NCBI GenBank assembly: GCA_903813345.2 | Contig: CAIIXF020000004.1 | Span: 17,159,513 to 17,223,512 of the forward strand | Origin: Owenia fusiformis | Taxonomy: Eukaryota > Annelida > Polychaeta > Sabellida > Oweniidae | DNA: 64,000 nt | Reading direction: 5' to 3' | Part shown: positions 46,550 through 57,721 of the stretch, in pieces | Numbering within the stretch: position 1 is the first letter of the stretch | Layout: each line of letters begins with the position of its first letter | Position numbers and translations under genes: made by a program | Notes under the pieces: model-generated | The model's database searches: none | What the model was told of the DNA's origin: nothing | Seen by the model: only the letters and a program-made list of their open reading frames with translations

Positions 46550-47440
46550 TATTGGGATTATCCCGAGGCAAATATAATATATCTGCCCGAGGGCCGCAGG
46601 TCCCGAGGGAAAATATATTATATTGGCCAAGGGATAATCCTAATATCCTGAACCGACTATAGGATAATATGTTTATCCCATACCACTCTTGGTCATCTGG
46701 TTCACATTGTTCAATCGTGGAAATATTTTAGAATATTTATGTCCAGTTTTGTTTTCTTGGCCGTGGACGGATTTTCCTGTTCTCTCAAATATTCCCATAT
46801 TTATTTTCTCGAATTTTTGATTGATCAAGTGGATGCTCCTTCCCTTTTTTAAACCATCAAACAGATCTCAAGTGTCTGTGTTTTCTCCAAGTTGTCGTTT
46901 ACAGTCATTACGCGAACGTGCTGGGACGTCAAACTATATCTGCTCGCTGATGAAAATATAAGTTTTTACAAACCGGTTTATGTACCTGTAACACGTCCAG
47001 GCATGGGATAAATATGTTTATCCCATACTTTGACGTGTTACGGGTACATAAAGCCGGTTTGTAAAAACTTCTATTTTCATCAGCGGGCAGATATAGCTTT
47101 ACGTCCCGCTCAGAGCGGGCAGATATAGCCCGCTACGTCATAATCGCTGTTCCCGTATTTGTTCTTTTTTGTAACGTTCGCATACTGTAAACGACAATGG
47201 AGAAAAACGCAAACAATCGCGATCTGTTTGATGCTTTAGAGAAGGGAAGGAGCAGCATGCCACGTTAATAATCAAATATTTGAACAGGTAAATCCGGCTA
47301 CGGACAAGAATAAAAAACTGGACATGAATATTTTAAAATAGTTCCAAGATTGATTGCAACAATTGAACAATGTGATTGGCCAATATAATATAGCTTCCCT
47401 CGGGACCTACGACCCTCGGGCAGATATAATATATAATTAT
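46550..47440. mobile_element. ~0.9-kb palindromic fold-back
   Basis: Arms of about 430 bp meet around 47000 (ggataaatatgtttatccc). Outer ends carry atatctgcccgaggg on the left and ccctcgggcagatata on the right. Matching landmarks on both arms include ggttcacattgttcaat with attgaacaatgtgat and aagtttttacaaaccggttt with its complement. A ~60-bp extra hairpin sits in the left arm near 46631-46690. No ORF. Long AT dinucleotide runs flank it. Confidence 0.7.
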
Positions 47441-47464
47441 AATTATAATAATTATATAATATAT

Positions 47465-47890
47465 ATATAATTTATCATGTCAGCAGATTCTTTTAATATG
47501 TTCCCCTCACTCGTCAATAGAAAAATTGTCTTTTGATGGTCATTCATGTTTTTAAAGTTACTACACAGGTTTTCAAGTTTTTCTATATGAGATTTCCTGA
47601 TACACTCCAATTGTTAACATTTAATAAAAAAGTGTGTTTCATCTTCTATAACCGAGTCCTTACATATTTTATAAAATCGACTATTAAGATCAGTAATGGG
47701 TCTTGTATATCGGCCTCTCTCTATCTCTAGATTGTGGGCGCTTATGCGTAATCTGGTTAAATGTTTAGCATTTGAAAGTGTCGTTTCTGAAAGGTAGTGT
47801 TCAAATCCAAAGTGCGATTTTAGTTGTTTAAATAATCTAAGTTTCCCCACATTCCCACTATCAGATTCTTCCAATTTACTTGATATCTCT
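47465..47890 (-). pseudogene. LINE C-terminal fragment
   Basis: The minus frame 47614-47874 reads H-L-T-R-L-R-I-S-A-H-N-L-E-I-E-R-G-R-Y and then I-E-D-E-T-H-F-F-I-K-C. This is the characteristic region after the RT domain of many animal LINEs, ending in a zinc knuckle; the usual first Cys is replaced by Tyr. After a stop the frame continues with a conserved-looking F-L-L-T-S-E stretch to about 47465. It is a dead fragment with no RT domain. Confidence 0.6.
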
Positions 47891-49130
47891 CAATTAATTT
47901 CTTTTGACTTTAATAGCAAGCCTATTTGTGCTCTTCTCTGTATTTACATGTATCACATATTAGAGAGTCTTCGTGGGCTAATTTTAAAATATCAGTTGTA
48001 ATAAAGCTTAAAAACATGAATGCGATCCGATATACCAAGTGCGTCTAAGAAAATAGTGTCAGAAATTCTAGTTGAATTATTCAATTCAAGCACTTACCTT
48101 TCCATTATGTTTGTTTTTTTCTTTCGGCATTGTTGGTTCCTGATGACAATACGAGACACCAGCCTCTTGAAGTGCAATATTTTTGTAAATGTTTCGTAAA
48201 TAATCTTCCAAAGTGAAATTCTCCAGCTTTTGTTTGGTCCTACATCTTACTTGAAATTAACAATGCGTCATGTGCTTCTGTATTTAGTGCGGCTATTTGT
48301 GATTACAGGTGTGCTTTTCTCAGGTGCGAACTAACTGAATAATTTGTTTTATGACTTTTTGTGAAACATTTAGAATGTATTACCCCTGGAACCATTTCAC
48401 AAACAACGTCATCGTTAGTGTGTATGTAATGGTAAAGGGAGGGGTATCCACCTTGAGTTAACGAAATCATTTTATACGAGCAGAATTTTACACCCATTTA
48501 TGTGAACAAAGTATTATGCTTCTGAAGAACGTATTTTATTTAATACAGAATTACAGTTGTAATCAAGAATGTAGGGAGAACATTTGTAAAATATTAAGAA
48601 TGCGTTCAATTGTCTATTTTTGTTTTATGTACATAGAATTACATGATTGTGGCTATGTCTTTGACATGTTATCGCAGTGTATTTCACGAGGCTATATATT
48701 TAAAGGTATTTTCTATTGTTTTTGAGTATTTCACTATCGGCGATTGCTACTTCAAAGGATGCCCTCCCTGTACCGGTTTTGTTATTGTCACCTTTCACCG
48801 TTATCCATGAATCAGGCAGTCTATTACCAGAATTATAGTATACAAAAACAATTGGACGCTCGAATGATTAAACAGAGAATAAGCAATACACGGATGGCAA
48901 GTGTTTTAGATTTCATTTCACATGGGTTTCTAATTTAAGGCAGAATCAGATCAAGCGATTAACCTTTGCAAGTATCGCTCCTGGAAAGCAATGTATATAG
49001 AATTATAGGTTTTTTGTTCATCTTATAATTTTCACATTTCCGGCCATTTCAGATCATGAAATAAAACACATTGTATATTTTCTATACTCTACTAAATAGA
49101 TTAGGCAAAATTAATATTATTTCAGACTTT
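47891..49130. other. AT-rich spacer
   Basis: Short ORFs only, none recognised. It may hold more degraded LINE sequence upstream of the fragment at 47465-47890, but I cannot show it. Confidence 0.35.
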
Positions 49131-49135
49131 TGTGA

Positions 49136-49650
49136 TGTCATGAGAATAAGCTGTAGTGTCACTCAGGTGGCAACAATTTTTTTCAAATTGAAAATCTTTT
49201 TTCTTGTAGCCTACAAATATTTTTTAAACTTGCTAAACTTCAAAATAAAGCAATATCGTTGGGCTGTCTACGTTGAAAATAAGTTTTTATCGTGTTTTAA
49301 ATATTTATGTCCCATTAGATTGAATGAGAACTAAAATTTTAAAAAGCTTTTTTTCTCTGAACCACTTTTCTGCGCTTATTAATTAAAATGTTATACTTAT
49401 TTTTAACCAATTTTCTTAATTTTTCAGCATAACATAGGCTATATCTCCTTCAAAAGATGTAGAAGTTCAATAGAAAAGTTTCACATAGCACATTTTGATA
49501 ACATTGGGGAGGACTTAATATAAGCCAAAGTGGATTAAACTTTGTATGGGGACTTAATGCTTTAATTTGTATTACTATATTCGAAAATGCATTCCATGCC
49601 ATCTGTAAAACAGCATTAAACAATAAGATCAATATATGTATCTATATAGG
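49136..49650. repeat. Repeat G, copy 1
   Basis: Nearly collinear with 58570-59160 in the same orientation (landmarks gcctacaaatatttt, aaataaagcaatatcgttg, gaaaataagttt, ttcaatagaaaag and aatgcattccatgccatctg). It may be part of the duplicated GT31 unit or an independent repeat. Confidence 0.65.
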
Positions 49651-49651
49651 C

Positions 49652-49695
49652 TATATACGAGGGGTGATCAATAAGTAATAGACGCTTTTTTGCAT
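49652..49695. mobile_element. Mariner-like terminus
   Basis: tatatacgaggggtgatcaa followed by taagtaatagacgc matches the mariner-type terminal repeat form also seen at 19530-19580. It abuts repeat G. No transposase ORF follows within 2 kb. Confidence 0.55.
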
Positions 49696-50287
49696 GGATG
49701 CTTTTTAGAGACCAATACCTTAGATTTTCTTACCAGTGATACATCATTCAATTATCTATCAACTCGGAAGATTTGAAAACAAAACATGTAATATATTTTG
49801 ATATATCTTTATTTCCGTGAAGGAGGTTTAGGTACCCCGGGACCAACATGACGTCAAACATTCTGAAGCCATTTTAGCTTGATGTTTAACCTGCAACGCA
49901 GTTGAATGCAGGCTGAACAAAACAAACCATTATGGTCATGAATTACCCCATCATGTTATGCCATAGTTGATTTTGAATATTTTATCATCACTATTTTGTA
50001 TTCATGCCACATTCATTCCACAGGGCCTTCTACATAGGTTCCATCAAGTGCTACATGTACACAATTCCTCATCCTCTTATATATCTCAAGGTTGTGAAGA
50101 TTGTGAGTGTTAACTCAAGAAGGCTGAATCCATTCTCTGACATGGTAGCAAAAATGAATAAGTCACATTTTAATTCGATTAACTTATCCTTAGCAATGAT
50201 CTTACCAATTTCCTTTTTCCAAATATAAATAGTTTTAAAGCAAATGATAATATCACATTTAGTGCTTCAAAAGATCAGATACATATT

Positions 50288-50785
50288 AACAAGGCTTTGT
50301 ATAAAAGAAAACCTCATACCTCATACCCACCTTCATGGAACATGATACAGTCATTGAAGGGTTCAATTTTAAGGATTATTAAATCTCAAAATAGCTCAAA
50401 TTATTAACATTTCTACAATTCCGGCTTTATTTTATGACTAGACAGATGACAGATCCATAAATAAAAGCATGTGGATGCATTTTAATGTGTTATGACCCGA
50501 GGGCGCCCCGGGGGAATAAATAACTAACGACCGCGAGCATAGGACCATCAAGCCAGATAAAGAAATTGAAAGAAAATGTGCTAAATTCGATGCCCTAAGT
50601 GGGAATCGAACTCAGCTGGGATATAGTAGCAACTTGCTATCAAGGGTCGTTACAAATGCATCTATTAATCATCATAAACTATGATTTAATAAACTAAGAT
50701 CTTTGATATTAAACCCTTCAAAGACGTACATGGGTAGGTGGGTATGAGGTAGGAGGTTTTTTTATACAAAGTCTATTAACAATAG
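50288..50785. repeat. Fold-back element
   Basis: Left arm: ggctttgtataaaagaaaac, then cctcatacccacc. The right arm is its inverse: ggtgggtatgaggtaggagg, then tttttttatacaaagtct. An inner pair also matches: attgaagggttcaatttta with gatattaaacccttcaaag. The non-coding centre is about 250 bp. Confidence 0.6.
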
Positions 50786-51495
50786 TAAAATTATTGGTTT
50801 GTGTGAAGTTGGAAACATCTCAACTGAAGAAATTTCACATAACTATTCAATTGATGGATTCCATGCACCAGTCTGTTTAAATAAAAACCGTAGGTTATCA
50901 GTGTAAATATTGGGTGCGGAGCTACGTTTATGGAGCTGCTCCGCACCCAATATTTAGAGGGGACTCATATCTGAAGAACATTTCCGAATTTTTATAAAAT
51001 CACACAGATACTGCCTGGCTTCCAAGATGCAAAAATAATTTGTATAGATAGTGCACCTTGAACACCATTTTTTATGAATGCTGGGGACTCAGTATTAAAA
51101 GGATAATTTCAAAATATATAGGTCTGGGAAAGGTTTAAGGCACACTGCGTCGCTATAGAATGAATTGCGCTACTATTTTCACAATTGTATTGATATTTGG
51201 TGTCAAATACACATATCTTGGTATATTTGAAGTCCCAAAACGGCTTAGTTTCAGAAATATCCCAAATTCAAATTCAAAAATAACCGTTAGCTCCGCACCC
51301 TCCGCTCATTTGCTCCGCACCCAATATTTCCCACAGGCTCTGTCTGCATAGGGTGATGTTGACAAAAGGTGATTTTAATGCCAGGTGTAAAAGCTGGTGG
51401 GCATTAGATAATGAAAAATCAGCAGGTACATTATTATATGATTAATCAGAGTCGTTAGGTCTTTTTCAACTTATAGATGAGCCGACACGAGTTAC
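50785..51495 (+). pseudogene. LINE endonuclease fragment split by insertions
   Basis: 50790-50905 reads I-I-G-L-C-E-V, then I-D-G-F-H, like the first part of an apurinic-type LINE endonuclease. After an inserted element (50911-51333), 51368-51495 reads K-G-D-F-N-A-R-C-K-S-W-W, then L-I-D-E-P-T-R-V-T-K, the G-D-F-N...P-T-R motif of that domain. The frame carries a stop. It breaks off exactly where the fold-back 51496-52215 begins. Dead fragment. Confidence 0.6.
50911..51333. mobile_element. ~0.42-kb element with GGGTGCGGAGC termini
   Basis: taaatattgggtgcggagct at the left border pairs with gctccgcacccaatattt at the right border (about 51314-51333). Extra copies of the same word form an internal hairpin at 50916-50955 and an inner copy at about 51287-51300. 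It lies inside the endonuclease fragment. Confidence 0.6.
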
Positions 51496-52215
51496 AAAGG
51501 AGGAGGGAAGTTAGCGCAACAGATTTTGGACAGTCATGTGTTTGATTTTGGCCATTTACTGGGGATTTAAACAGGTGCATATGTTAGGCGAATGCATTAC
51601 CTCCAGGAAAACCACTTCTAGAGATGATAAAATAATTTCGACTTTGAGACAGGGTAGATGCAAACAACCCACCCACATGTTTTTTCTGAAATGTTTTCCT
51701 GATTTTCAACCCCTTCCATCCTTGCTTTTTTAATTTTTCTTGCATCAATATGTTGCGTTTTGACACACAGTTTATCCCTGAAAAGGAATAAATGATTCCT
51801 TTAAGATAAAGTGGAAAACAATATTTCCCATGTTATTTTCCCATAGGAAAAATCATTGCTTTCAGCTTAGTTTGGTCACCCGTAATGGGTATCTTTAAAA
51901 CCCCTGAAGGAATCACTTATTCCTTGAAAGTGGTTATTTATGTGTCAAAATGCAACATATTGATGCAAGAAAAATTAAAAAAGCAGGGATGGAAGGGGTC
52001 GAAAATTAGGAAAACATTTCAGAAAAAACATGTGGGTGGGTTGTTTGCATCTACCCTGTCTCAAAGTCGAAATTATTTTTTATCATCTCTAGAAGTGATT
52101 TTCCTGGAGGTGATGCATTCGCCTAACATATGCAATTGTATAAATCCCCAGAAAATGGCCAAAATCCAACATATGACTGTCCAAAATCTGTTGCGCTAAT
52201 TTTCCTCCTCCTTTT
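51496..52215. mobile_element. 720-bp fold-back element
   Basis: Arms 51496-51795 and about 51905-52215 are inverted and about 95% alike by eye, with a ~110-bp centre. Outer ends are aaaggaggaggg and cctcctcctttt. ORFs in both arms encode the same Lys/Gln-rich peptide simply because the arms match. It interrupts a LINE endonuclease fragment right after the P-T-R-V-T-K motif. Confidence 0.75.
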
Positions 52216-52219
52216 AATT

Positions 52220-53200
52220 ACCCAGCATTTAAAAACCAGCGAGACAAATTATCTTTGCTTTTGTATGGAGACAGAAGTCTGCCAAAAGAAGTTTATATTG
52301 AAATTTTAAGGCTCACCTCAGTTTTTATTCAATGGTTTGCAAGCGTGTAAGTAGCCTATTTCTTCCACCACCAACTGTATAATTTTGTACACAATTATTC
52401 TTTTGCTTATTGCGAATTCATTGTCATACTTCCTTTTTTAAATCTTTTTATTACTCAATTGTGGCTTATAATGCTCCATTGCAAAGCCGCAACATGTGTA
52501 TGTAACGATTATATTTTACTTAGAAATAAATCATATATAAAAAAAAAGGTTAACTTACGATAGGTGGCAAAGGGTCTAAAGGTAGGTCACGTGACACAAA
52601 ACAACCAATCATATGACACGAAAACAATGATTCATTCTCCAGATGGCGTAGTTAAATGAGGTCAGTTTTACGACAAACCAAAACCGTTTATCTCAGCTTA
52701 AGTGTTGCTCTCGCAGTCGAACGAAACTGAAACTTCTTTTGTCGATATCTAGGTGAGCGATTTTTCAGGCTCTGGTATTTTGACAAAAGTAAGTTCAGGT
52801 CGTAGCCATTCTTCGGGGCAGGTTTGAGGCACCAACGATTTATTTTGGAGTTTTTCTAAGGAATTATTCCCCACTTCCGGCTGTTGCACCTTAAACTCTC
52901 AAATATCTCATTAATAGCCTTCAGAGTTATAGTATTGTGTCCCTGTATCGTGCAATTAAAAAGTTAAAAAAGAAATCGAACATTTGGGAGTATGATACTC
53001 CGGCACTTTTTTAATAGATTTTCCTCGTAGCGTTATGGGAGTTCAAACAGAAGTGAAAATTTCCCGCAATTGATATATCCATTGCATGGGGTAAGTAATT
53101 TGCTTTGGGATAACGAAACATATGAGTTGAAAATAAGTTAGGTGGTTTCCTTAGTGTTTTTTATGAAAAATAACATCCTCCGTCATAGCGGACAAATCTT
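52220..53200. other. Spacer with possible 5' exon
   Basis: 52245-52350 keeps an open frame ending F-I-Q-W-F-A-S-V, possibly more old element sequence. At 52690-52755 a relatively GC-balanced stretch ends in ctag followed by gtgagcg, a good splice-donor match on the plus strand, but no downstream coding exon is apparent. Otherwise nothing. Confidence 0.25.
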
Positions 53201-53209
53201 TTATAACTG

Positions 53210-54477
53210 CCTGTGGTAATTATAGGTCATCTCAATCACCAACATTGAATGAATGCTGTAAACACAGTGTTTAAAAGAGACAATTTCAAATTCTTTCCTT
53301 TTGAGAGGATTTATGTATTGTGTTTCGCCATAACATGGAGAACAGAACTATCAACAAAATTTCCTTTTATTAAGTATCATCTACACATGTGTGAATATAA
53401 CTGAGTACCCAACATGCCTTAGTTTATAAAATGTCACGAACTCTAATTGAAAAATGATCGCGCGCATACAAATCCGTATCGGTCGTTTTGTTTATCACAG
53501 TCTTCATATGCTATTATTCCACTTTATCCAAAACCAAGGCGTTGTTGTTTGGGATATACCCTGTGCGCAGAGACTAGTTAAAAACGAGAAGACGAAGCTC
53601 TCTTTTGAGAAGCAAAGTCGAAGACAATTTCTGAAATATCAAATGAAATTGGTTCAAATCTCTATTCATTGGAGTGCTGTTAAAAAAGAAACTTCTGTCA
53701 TATTTGATAAAAAAGAAACCATTTCTTTTAAGCCTTTCCTATATTTTCCCGATCTTCCAGGTTTATCTGCATAAAATCAAGCCTAATGACATGGACATTA
53801 CATGGGCCCTAATGTAATACTATATCTAGTAATTAAACAATGCAAACATGCAAAATGTCACCACCTGCCATCTGTTACAGAGGCCAAACGCCTACCACCA
53901 AGCGTCAAACGCCGTTACAAAAATGTTGGAGTCCATAACAATATGTCACCACTTTTGGTGGTGACATGAAAATTACTACAGGGTGTCCAAAAACAGAGTG
54001 TTTAAAAAATTGTACCATAACAAACATGGAATATTACTGTGAGTGATGAGAGCGGATCATCTGAACAAATTGTCTTTATCATGTGATAAGTTCAGTTTTT
54101 TCGATGGTATTTTCAATGGTACTTTTCTAGATTATGATAATTTCATACACAATACATAGTCAATCTGTATGATTTCATTTCCCAAGAATTGTTTCGTAGA
54201 ATCCATTGAAATTTTAAAGAATATTTTGGTAAAATAGCGAATTATTGAAACTGAAAAAGGTTTCCTGGAAAACCTTTTTAACTGGACATTTAAGAACAAT
54301 CACTGTTTCATAGTTTCGTAGAATTAAAACTTTTGTAATTGTTATGATTAAGTCAATATACTGATTTTGTGAAGTGCCCAAAATATGTTTGACTTTGGAA
54401 TGATTTTAAAAATATTCTTGCTGTGAAATCAATCTGATTTAACTTTTAAAAATTGTACAGATTTTATGTTAATTTTT
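53210..54477. other. 3' flank of GT31 copy 2 (duplicated block)
   Basis: Matches pieces of 41814-43160 (see that entry). It contains a small MITE-like unit at about 53860-53968 with ends atgtcaccacc and ggtggtgacat (a related unit lies at 59614-59762) and a mariner-like acagggtgtccaaaaacag at about 53979. A 106-codon ORF at 53454-53774 is not recognised. Confidence 0.5.
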
Positions 54478-55626
54478 TTATTTTAAACATTTTGTGTTCC
54501 AATATTTCATCATTTCTCTTGGTGATAAACGGTGACAAGCAATTATTCTTTTTTTAACCCAACACACATTAAGTTTCACTTTAAAGGTTTTAAATCCTTC
54601 CATCCAGCGTACTTTGTATCCCAATGCTTCATTACAAAGTCCAACATAAACATCTTCAAAAAAGAAGAAGGGTATATTTGGTGAAACTCTCACAATGCCC
54701 TTGACAACCTCCATAGTAGTGACATAGCCAGGACCGCCAGTACAGTAGAGAGGGTACGTCAAATGAGGGTATTGCACAGGAGAGACGTAATACTTTGATG
54801 TCTCATTCCTAATTGGTGAAATACGATTCTGGATGCATTTTCCTAGTATTTCGTTTTTAATTTTGAATGAGTCGATGAGTTGTAAAAGTTTTGGAGTATC
54901 CACCCATATATCAATGTCAGTTTTCATAACATATTTAGCATTTGAGCAGAAATCTGATGCCCATTTGAGACCAGACATTGTTTTTAGCGTCAAGTTCTCG
55001 TATACATCCATGAAATCTTTGATGAGGATATCTCCATGTTTTTTAGCTTCTTTAAGAGCTCTTGTATTCCGCGTCTGGTCTTTAGCGTGCTTCCCTAATA
55101 CGAAAACGTACCTCAGTTCTCCTGTGTTCTTGTTAGAAATACTTGTCCAAGTTTTCCGCAATGCGGTCCTATTTATCATTTCATGAGGTGCAGTTGTAAT
55201 TATTATTAGTAGCTTGACCTGAGTTGTGGAATTATTCGTTGAGCACAAATTATCATTTTTGTAGATGTACGAAGATTGCGGAAAACATGCATCACACTTA
55301 TCTGGTCGTACTTCTGAAATGTAAACTGATTGGTTCATAGAGAAATTACTACTTTTCAAAACTTGTTGATAATCCAAGAATATGGAACTGGTTTCCCTTG
55401 TCGTCTGATTCTTTCTTTGTGTGTTATTTTCATCATTATCGGTAACATTTCCTTTATGTTCATTTATTCCATTTCCAGTAATAAATGTTCCTCTTCTAGA
55501 GAATCCAACTGATAATTGTTCTGGTTGACCAGAAGAGTCTTGTGGCTGATATAGTTCTAGTAATATAAACAAAGTTGATGGTATGCATAAGACAAATATG
55601 AATATCTTATAAATCCGTATTAACAT
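54478..55626 (-). CDS. GT31 beta-1,3-galactosyltransferase-like enzyme, copy 2
   Basis: Paralogue of 43439-44590: single exon, 382 residues, the same predicted Golgi topology (anchor about 8-25, Asn-rich stem) and the same order of GT31 motifs (R-K-T-W at 157-160, D-F-x-D-x-Y at 204-209, C-T-G-G-P-G-Y and E-D-V-Y-V-G). Most of the protein is nearly identical to copy 1, but differences cluster in the catalytic domain: the metal-binding site is D-I-D (237-239) followed by I-W-V-D instead of D-T-D followed by T-Y-V-N. The strand before the N-R-T motif reads T-T-A-P-H-E-M instead of L-T-A-V-S-E-T. Both outer Asp are kept, so activity is plausible, perhaps with altered specificity. The duplication includes about 0.5 kb of 5' flank and over 1 kb of 3' flank. 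Confidence 0.9.
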   Translation of the reverse strand: MLIRIYKIFIFVLCIPSTLFILLELYQPQDSSGQPEQLSVGFSRRGTFITGNGINEHKGNVTDNDENNTQRKNQTTRETSSIFLDYQQVLKSSNFSMNQSVYISEVRPDKCDACFPQSSYIYKNDNLCSTNNSTTQVKLLIIITTAPHEMINRTALRKTWTSISNKNTGELRYVFVLGKHAKDQTRNTRALKEAKKHGDILIKDFMDVYENLTLKTMSGLKWASDFCSNAKYVMKTDIDIWVDTPKLLQLIDSFKIKNEILGKCIQNRISPIRNETSKYYVSPVQYPHLTYPLYCTGGPGYVTTMEVVKGIVRVSPNIPFFFFEDVYVGLCNEALGYKVRWMEGFKTFKVKLNVCWVKKRIIACHRLSPREMMKYWNTKCLK

Positions 55627-56114
55627 AATGATTGACTTCTTGCATTTTCCTACACTCTATCGTCAGAAATATTCTGTGTTCTTTCACATCCCTATTTAAT
55701 GACTATTTCCAATACTTTGAAACATTTATATATACTTATCCAAATCCATTGGAATTTTATTTAGCTATTGTGGAGTTAAACCGGGGTCCTTTTGTGAACA
55801 AACCCTTTACAAAAACAAATCCATTTTCAGATTTAAAATCGTATTTGTATACCAATCGGTAAAACTGATTTGGCCATTTAGTTCATGAAAGTTATTGAAG
55901 GTTGTGTTTAAGGAAGCTTTATGTTTTGTTTTGATTTATGTTTTCCGAGTTGGGAGAGGTTTGACACATGTCATCTGGTCAATTGCCCGTTCATGACCCT
56001 CGTTGTCTTTTGAAATGGGCAATGTTTTGCACCCCTCTCTCAGACAGAAGCTTGGAAAAGAAAAAATATGTAGAAGCAGTGTTAGCAGGCAGAATGATTA
56101 TTTTTACTCGGCTT

Positions 56115-57630
56115 AAAAATTATATGATTATACATGGATAAATGTAAGAAGGGCAAATCGCAGTACAATGCTCTGCTCGGTATAGGTAGTGGCTGCGGAG
56201 GCCTAATTCCAACATCTGCATGTCAAATATACAAAACATATTCCATACCTACAATGACATACGGTGCCCATATTATCAACTATCAACAGAATGATATAGT
56301 TGTTCTAGAAAAGACACAACGAGAAATAGGACGGAGAATTCAATCTCTGCCTCACTCAGCTAGTATTCCCATCTCAACTTTGCCCCTGGGCCTAATGGAC
56401 GTTGAATTTTATATTGACTTTTTAAGAATGATGGTTCTCTGGAGTTTATTGCAACTCCCGAGCGCAAATATATATAAATGTCTTTTCACAATGAGATTTG
56501 TAAAAATGCTGCATGTTAACAATGAATGTAATACCTTCTCTCCAATAAAATGCATGTTACTGACATCAAAAAGGTATGATTTACATAACCATGTTCTAAA
56601 TATGGTAGACTGTAAAATGTTCATCCCCAAAAATAGGTGGAAGAATATTGTGTATAGAAAAATTGCAGCCGTTCAGATGCAAATGACATTTTTCCAATCG
56701 CTAATGTACAAGGGCCTAAACTATTTTAGAATGGGTAACTTTGAAATTCTGAGGCCATTTATATGGTGGAGAGTCGCAAGACTGTTCCCTTTTGCTTTAA
56801 GTAGTTGTAAAATAATGGTGAAACTGCTAGCAGATGAACATGCGCTTAGATCAAAATATAGAGGTTCCGAAGATAAATCAGTTATATGCTCAATGTGCAG
56901 CACTTATGAAAAAGAAGACGTAGAGCATTTCTTACTTAAATGCCCAGCAAATATATATATTATATATAGAGAACAACTTAGTAATCATTGCTGCGAATGG
57001 GGTATCCAAATGAACACTAAAAACATTCTTGGCATAGGAATTGAAGAGTTGCACTTTACAAACGAACAACTACTTGTATTTTTAAAAGATATGGCACATA
57101 TAGTTATGCAGCAATATTTGTGTCGTCAACGGTACTTGACAAGTTTACAAACTTAATGTAACTTTATCAGCCTGAAAGGGTGGCCCTCAAGGGAGGAACA
57201 TGGGCCGACCAGGGATTCTCCCTTAATTAACGGTTATATGCAATATGTATTTATTCTGAGTGTACCGACCTTGGGGAAGGTACAATAATAAGCAATGCTT
57301 AAGTTGTTTTTTCTGTTTTTTCCTCGATTGGTAGTTGTAACGTCAACGCGGCAGCTAGGCGTCGTCGTCAGTACAAAAAACAACAACAAAACAATGAATG
57401 TTTGTAAAATATAGTCATTTTTTATAATTGCGTTACAATTAGGTGCTAGGCCAATCTTGGTCGGCGGCGTGCGTCTACGCGGTAGCTAGGCGTCGTCGTC
57501 AGTCAAAACAACAGCAATATTGTTTGTTTGTAAATAGTGATTATTTTCAATTTAACATTTACATAATTTGTATACATGTATCTCCTTTATATAAAGGGCA
57601 ATAAATATATACATACATACATACATACAC
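56115..57630 (+). mobile_element. 5'-truncated LINE with (ATAC)n tail
   Basis: Contains the open frame described at 56134-57156, a ~470-bp 3' UTR and a tail aataaatatatacatacat ending in (ACAT)n. The 3' UTR carries a duplicated ~75-bp segment around ggcagctaggcgtcgtcgtc (57349) and ggtagctaggcgtcgtcgtc (57481). A microsatellite tail rather than poly-A is typical of CR1/L2-like clades. It separates the 5' flank of GT31 copy 2 from the fragment of copy 3. Confidence 0.7.
56134..57156 (+). CDS. LINE RT C-terminal fragment (340 aa)
   Basis: The frame covers only the end of a non-LTR retrotransposon polyprotein. It has the thumb region with I-P-T-M-T-Y-G-A (38-45), then a conserved helical segment, and a C-terminal CCHC knuckle (C252, C255, H265, C270). 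The RT catalytic core with its Y/F-A-D-D box and the endonuclease are absent, because the copy is 5' truncated. The open frame with no stops suggests fairly recent insertion. The ATG is simply the first Met after the truncation. It cannot act on its own. Confidence 0.65.
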   Translation: MDKCKKGKSQYNALLGIGSGCGGLIPTSACQIYKTYSIPTMTYGAHIINYQQNDIVVLEKTQREIGRRIQSLPHSASIPISTLPLGLMDVEFYIDFLRMMVLWSLLQLPSANIYKCLFTMRFVKMLHVNNECNTFSPIKCMLLTSKRYDLHNHVLNMVDCKMFIPKNRWKNIVYRKIAAVQMQMTFFQSLMYKGLNYFRMGNFEILRPFIWWRVARLFPFALSSCKIMVKLLADEHALRSKYRGSEDKSVICSMCSTYEKEDVEHFLLKCPANIYIIYREQLSNHCCEWGIQMNTKNILGIGIEELHFTNEQLLVFLKDMAHIVMQQYLCRQRYLTSLQT

Positions 57631-57721
57631 ATGAGGCTTGTGTCTGATATAGTCCTAGTAATATAAACATAGTTGATGCTATGCATAAAACAAAAATGAA
57701 TATCTTATAAATCCTTAACAT
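57631..57721 (-). pseudogene. GT31 copy 3, N-terminal remnant
   Basis: The minus strand from 57721 encodes the start of the GT31 family (M-L-R-I-Y-K-I-F-I-F-V-L-C and the membrane anchor, to Y-Q-T-Q-A-S), one residue shorter than copy 1 near the start. It stops at the LINE tail. The rest of the gene is absent. The 5' flank continues at about 57722-57960 and 58255-58390, where it matches 55640-55910. The wording Q-T-Q-A-S is closer to copy 1 than to copy 2. Confidence 0.8.

Noticed and set aside
53454-53774. 106-codon plus-strand ORF
   Set aside because: No signal, domain or homologue recognised; it lies in a duplicated flank whose other copy does not keep the frame visibly.
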